Shown here piece by piece: positions 61,544-64,000 of a stretch of DNA of 64,000 bases. This stretch comes from Macrobrachium rosenbergii. Taxonomy: Eukaryota > Arthropoda > Malacostraca > Decapoda > Palaemonidae. The stretch is from contig NC_089744.1 in the NCBI RefSeq assembly GCF_040412425.1, positions 42,246,599 to 42,310,598 of the forward strand. Direction: 5' to 3'. The notes under the pieces are model-generated. The model was not told the DNA's origin. It saw only the letters and a program-made list of their open reading frames with translations, and did no database searches. A program made the position numbers and the translations under genes. Position 1 is the stretch's first letter. Every line of letters begins with the position of its first letter.

Positions 61544-63847
61544 ACTGAATAATAGCTGATGCCCTGGCACTAGCTACCATACCACTGAAATTTATTAAGG
61601 CTGTATAATGCTCAACACTGGTAATGAACACCTCATAAAAAATTTCCCTTAAGTCAAATGACACTTCCACAAAATGCAGGGACAGGCTTTCAAAATACTG
61701 CAAATTAACTGAAGCAGCCACAAAAGCAAAATATTTAACAGAAAAAGAAAATTAACTACTATAATTTCATAACAGCTATTCTTCACACTTCCTGACAAAT
61801 CATCTTACTAATATACTGCAAATTATAAATCCTATTTCTTGGGCACAAACTGAACAGCATTTTTGCTTTCTTGTATATGTATATTCCATAAAAAAAAATA
61901 ATATTGCAGCTACAGTCTCACTGACAATGAATATTTTACCCTCTCCCACCAGTGAGACCTGTCACTTTTGCGGTACTGTAATGATTCCATGCACCTGAAG
62001 CTATGATTATCTGCAGTGACGCACACAATGCAGCACCTGTAAGACAAATACAATTAATGTTGGTTTGCACTTCCATGGATATGCTCACAATATACAAAAT
62101 CTTGAAAACATTTCCTATTTTTCCTAGAGATATAAACCCGAATCTTTTATAGATGAGTATACAGGTACACAGTGCAAACTGGTAACTTTCGTTGAAACTT
62201 GATAACAAGGTGGTTAACTGGTGGCAAGCAGGTGAGCGGCAGGGCACTGCCTACTCACCTGTCCATAACCTGTAGTATTTTCCTTTGGCAAACAAGGACT
62301 ATAAGGGATTGCTTGAGGTGGGATTATGATAAAAGTTCTGGTTTTTATATGTATGAAAAACAAATTATCCCTAAATATGACATAAGTTCCTATGAGAATA
62401 TAAACAATTGCCTTTTTTTTTTTAATAGAAGACTAACTCCTGAGGTGGGAGGATCATCTCACAGAACTGACAAGCACTATTCCATAAGTTAAAGAACATG
62501 CAAGGGTGGAAATCCCCCTGCCACAACCAGCAAGTCTCTGATTAAGCAAATGACTGAAGGGACAGTCAGACACCTAACCAGAATTGTTAGATTTCAGGTC
62601 ATGAATACGAGCAGGGGAGGGCTGAATCCTGCAATTTCCAATACAGCCTGGCATAGGGATGTAGATGCTAATAGGCCCCTATGCCAGGGGATAGTTCACC
62701 ATATCAAACTACACCTGTGAAAAGTCCCGTGAATCATGTTTTCCCATTATAGAATGGGGAAAAAAGGGTTGGCATATTACAATATTACTACCCCTCCTTG
62801 TTACATCATCTTATTTAAGTCTTCTGACAGGAGCTAAGTTCTGTGGGTATACCTGGTATACCTGGGGGTGTTTCAAATTGGTGAGGTTCTCAAAGACTAA
62901 CAGAAACCCAACATCTCATTTGTCTAGATCAGGAACCACAGCTCTCAATGGGTTGAGAAGCAGTGGATCACATCAGAATCTGACAATATGGTACTAGGCC
63001 CTCACAGAAATGCATGAAAAGGAAGATTCCCTCACAGAAATGCATGAAAAGGAAGATTCCCTCCAGATTTTCCTAATACAAACACTAAAGTGAACAGCAA
63101 TCATTCCTAAAATAAAAGTTCCATGATTAAGAGTGAAATTAAACATATAAAATTTTTAAGGTAATTTTAATTTTTTTTAACATACAAGGCTTAAGTTCAA
63201 GATACAGAGATCAAGAAAATATTGGAAATGAAACACAAGGATCTAAAAGAGGAATTGGGAAAAAATCTCACATCTGCACATAGAAAGACTGAAGAAAGGA
63301 AGCGAGAATGAAGGTAAAGTAAAAGGCAAAGGAAGTAGATGCACCTATGGGCCAAAGAGACTGTACACATCCTTTAGTAATGCCTACAGTGCACCTTGCA
63401 AAGTGAAACGATGGCACTACCTCATCTATGGGGGCTGGACAGCAGGGAAGCCTTTAATATGCAGATCAAACAGTCAACCTAACCCAAAGTACCACAAACA
63501 AACTGCAACCACAGCAGTTACAACTGCCTTGCCTCCTGAATGAACCCTAAAGAAAACTCCATAAACGAAAGGGTTCAACAAAGGGGCAGCAGTTGCTTCC
63601 ACATGATCATTAAGTTCACAAAGGGCAAAACAATCTCTATACCAACAATGCTGAAGGGGTCCTGAAAATACCCCCAGGTATAAGCAGATTCCATAGAGCA
63701 AGGGTCCTGAAAATACCTCCAGGTATAAGCAGATTCCATAGAGCAAGAGTTGGAATCTGCCAAAAACAGCTGACAAACCAATGGCCTTGAGCTCTCCCTC
63801 AATTGTGGACATGAATAACTTGGCTTAATAGTGCAAATCACCAGAAA
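61544..63847. other. Upstream flank or intron of the zinc-finger gene with small repeats
   Basis: No further coding exon was recognised. Contents: a fold-back element at 62110-62370 (outer words 'tttcctatttttcctagagatataaacccg' and 'ttttatatgtatgaaaaacaaat' with 'ggcagggcactgcc' in the middle), a decayed S2 repeat at 63230-63415, a 31-bp tandem pair at 63000-63060 and a 48-bp tandem pair at 63655-63745 (both nearly perfect, so recent). A first exon for the gene would have to be here or beyond the window. Confidence 0.5.
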
Positions 63848-63849
63848 AT

Positions 63850-64000
63850 TTTATTTTCATGCTAAAATTAAGTTTCATATATACTTACCAAGTAATTACA
63901 TAGCTATAGTTTCATGGCAGTACAGCCATGGAGCACCTCTACTTAGGTGGAAGCTTGCAGCAAGGGATATGTCCAAAGTTAAGTATACCTTGGTTTAACC
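63850..64000 (-). mobile_element. Edge of another DIRS-like element (family D ends) with a SINE at the window border
   Basis: 'ttttattttcatgctaaaattaagtttcatatatacttaccaagtaattacatagct' at 63852-63905 matches the terminal repeat/junction of copy D (19835-19890, 20075-20150). At 63978-64000 'gttaagtataccttggtttaacc' matches the 3' end of SINE family S1 in reverse, so a SINE starts here and runs off the window. Confidence 0.65.

Overview
This is eukaryotic, intron-bearing nuclear DNA, most likely from a decapod crustacean (shrimp, prawn, crayfish or crab). The reasons are an arthropod-type Relish gene with a p105-like tail, a dense load of DIRS1-like tyrosine-recombinase retrotransposons, pogo/Tigger relics, tRNA-derived SINEs, and long (AT)n, (CT)n and (AAT)n arrays. 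The species cannot be read from the sequence. No operon, CRISPR array, rRNA or free-standing tRNA gene was seen.

Only two host genes are supported. On the + strand at 1395-9241 lie the last seven coding exons of a class I NF-kB protein (Relish/p105 type). They encode 368 residues: six ankyrin repeats with an acidic insert, a serine-rich linker carrying a candidate beta-TrCP phosphodegron, and a C-terminal death domain split by a 4.2-kb intron. The Rel-homology exons must lie upstream of the window. On the - strand at 59452-61527 is a 691-codon C2H2 zinc-finger exon: twelve fingers (10+2), preceded by an unusual 15-residue tandem repeat and followed by a KEEP-type SUMO site and a probable coiled coil.

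Almost everything else is transposon-derived. 1-1000: non-LTR reverse transcriptase relic in a Relish intron. 10.9-18.5 kb: fold-back elements, tandem repeats, TA-flanked MITEs. 19.8-29.5 kb: two DIRS-like copies on the - strand. 29.5-35.7 kb: AT-rich DNA without recognisable features. 35.7-38.2 kb: a tRNA-SINE with perfect 14-bp target duplications, then a Tigger element with a broken transposase. 40.5-42.65 kb: non-LTR tails around a striking 2 x 227-bp inverted repeat. 43.0-58.0 kb: two more DIRS-like copies end to end, riddled with nested SINEs, Tigger-like pieces, a MITE and microsatellites. 58.2-59 kb: another non-LTR piece. 61.5-64 kb: short duplications, a fold-back element and the edge of a further DIRS/SINE pair.

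The two genes have no visible functional link. The most interesting items are the degron-bearing, p105-like Relish tail, the 15-residue repeat of the zinc-finger protein, the preserved inverted terminal repeat/internal junction structure of the DIRS copies, and the long inverted repeat at 41.3-41.8 kb.
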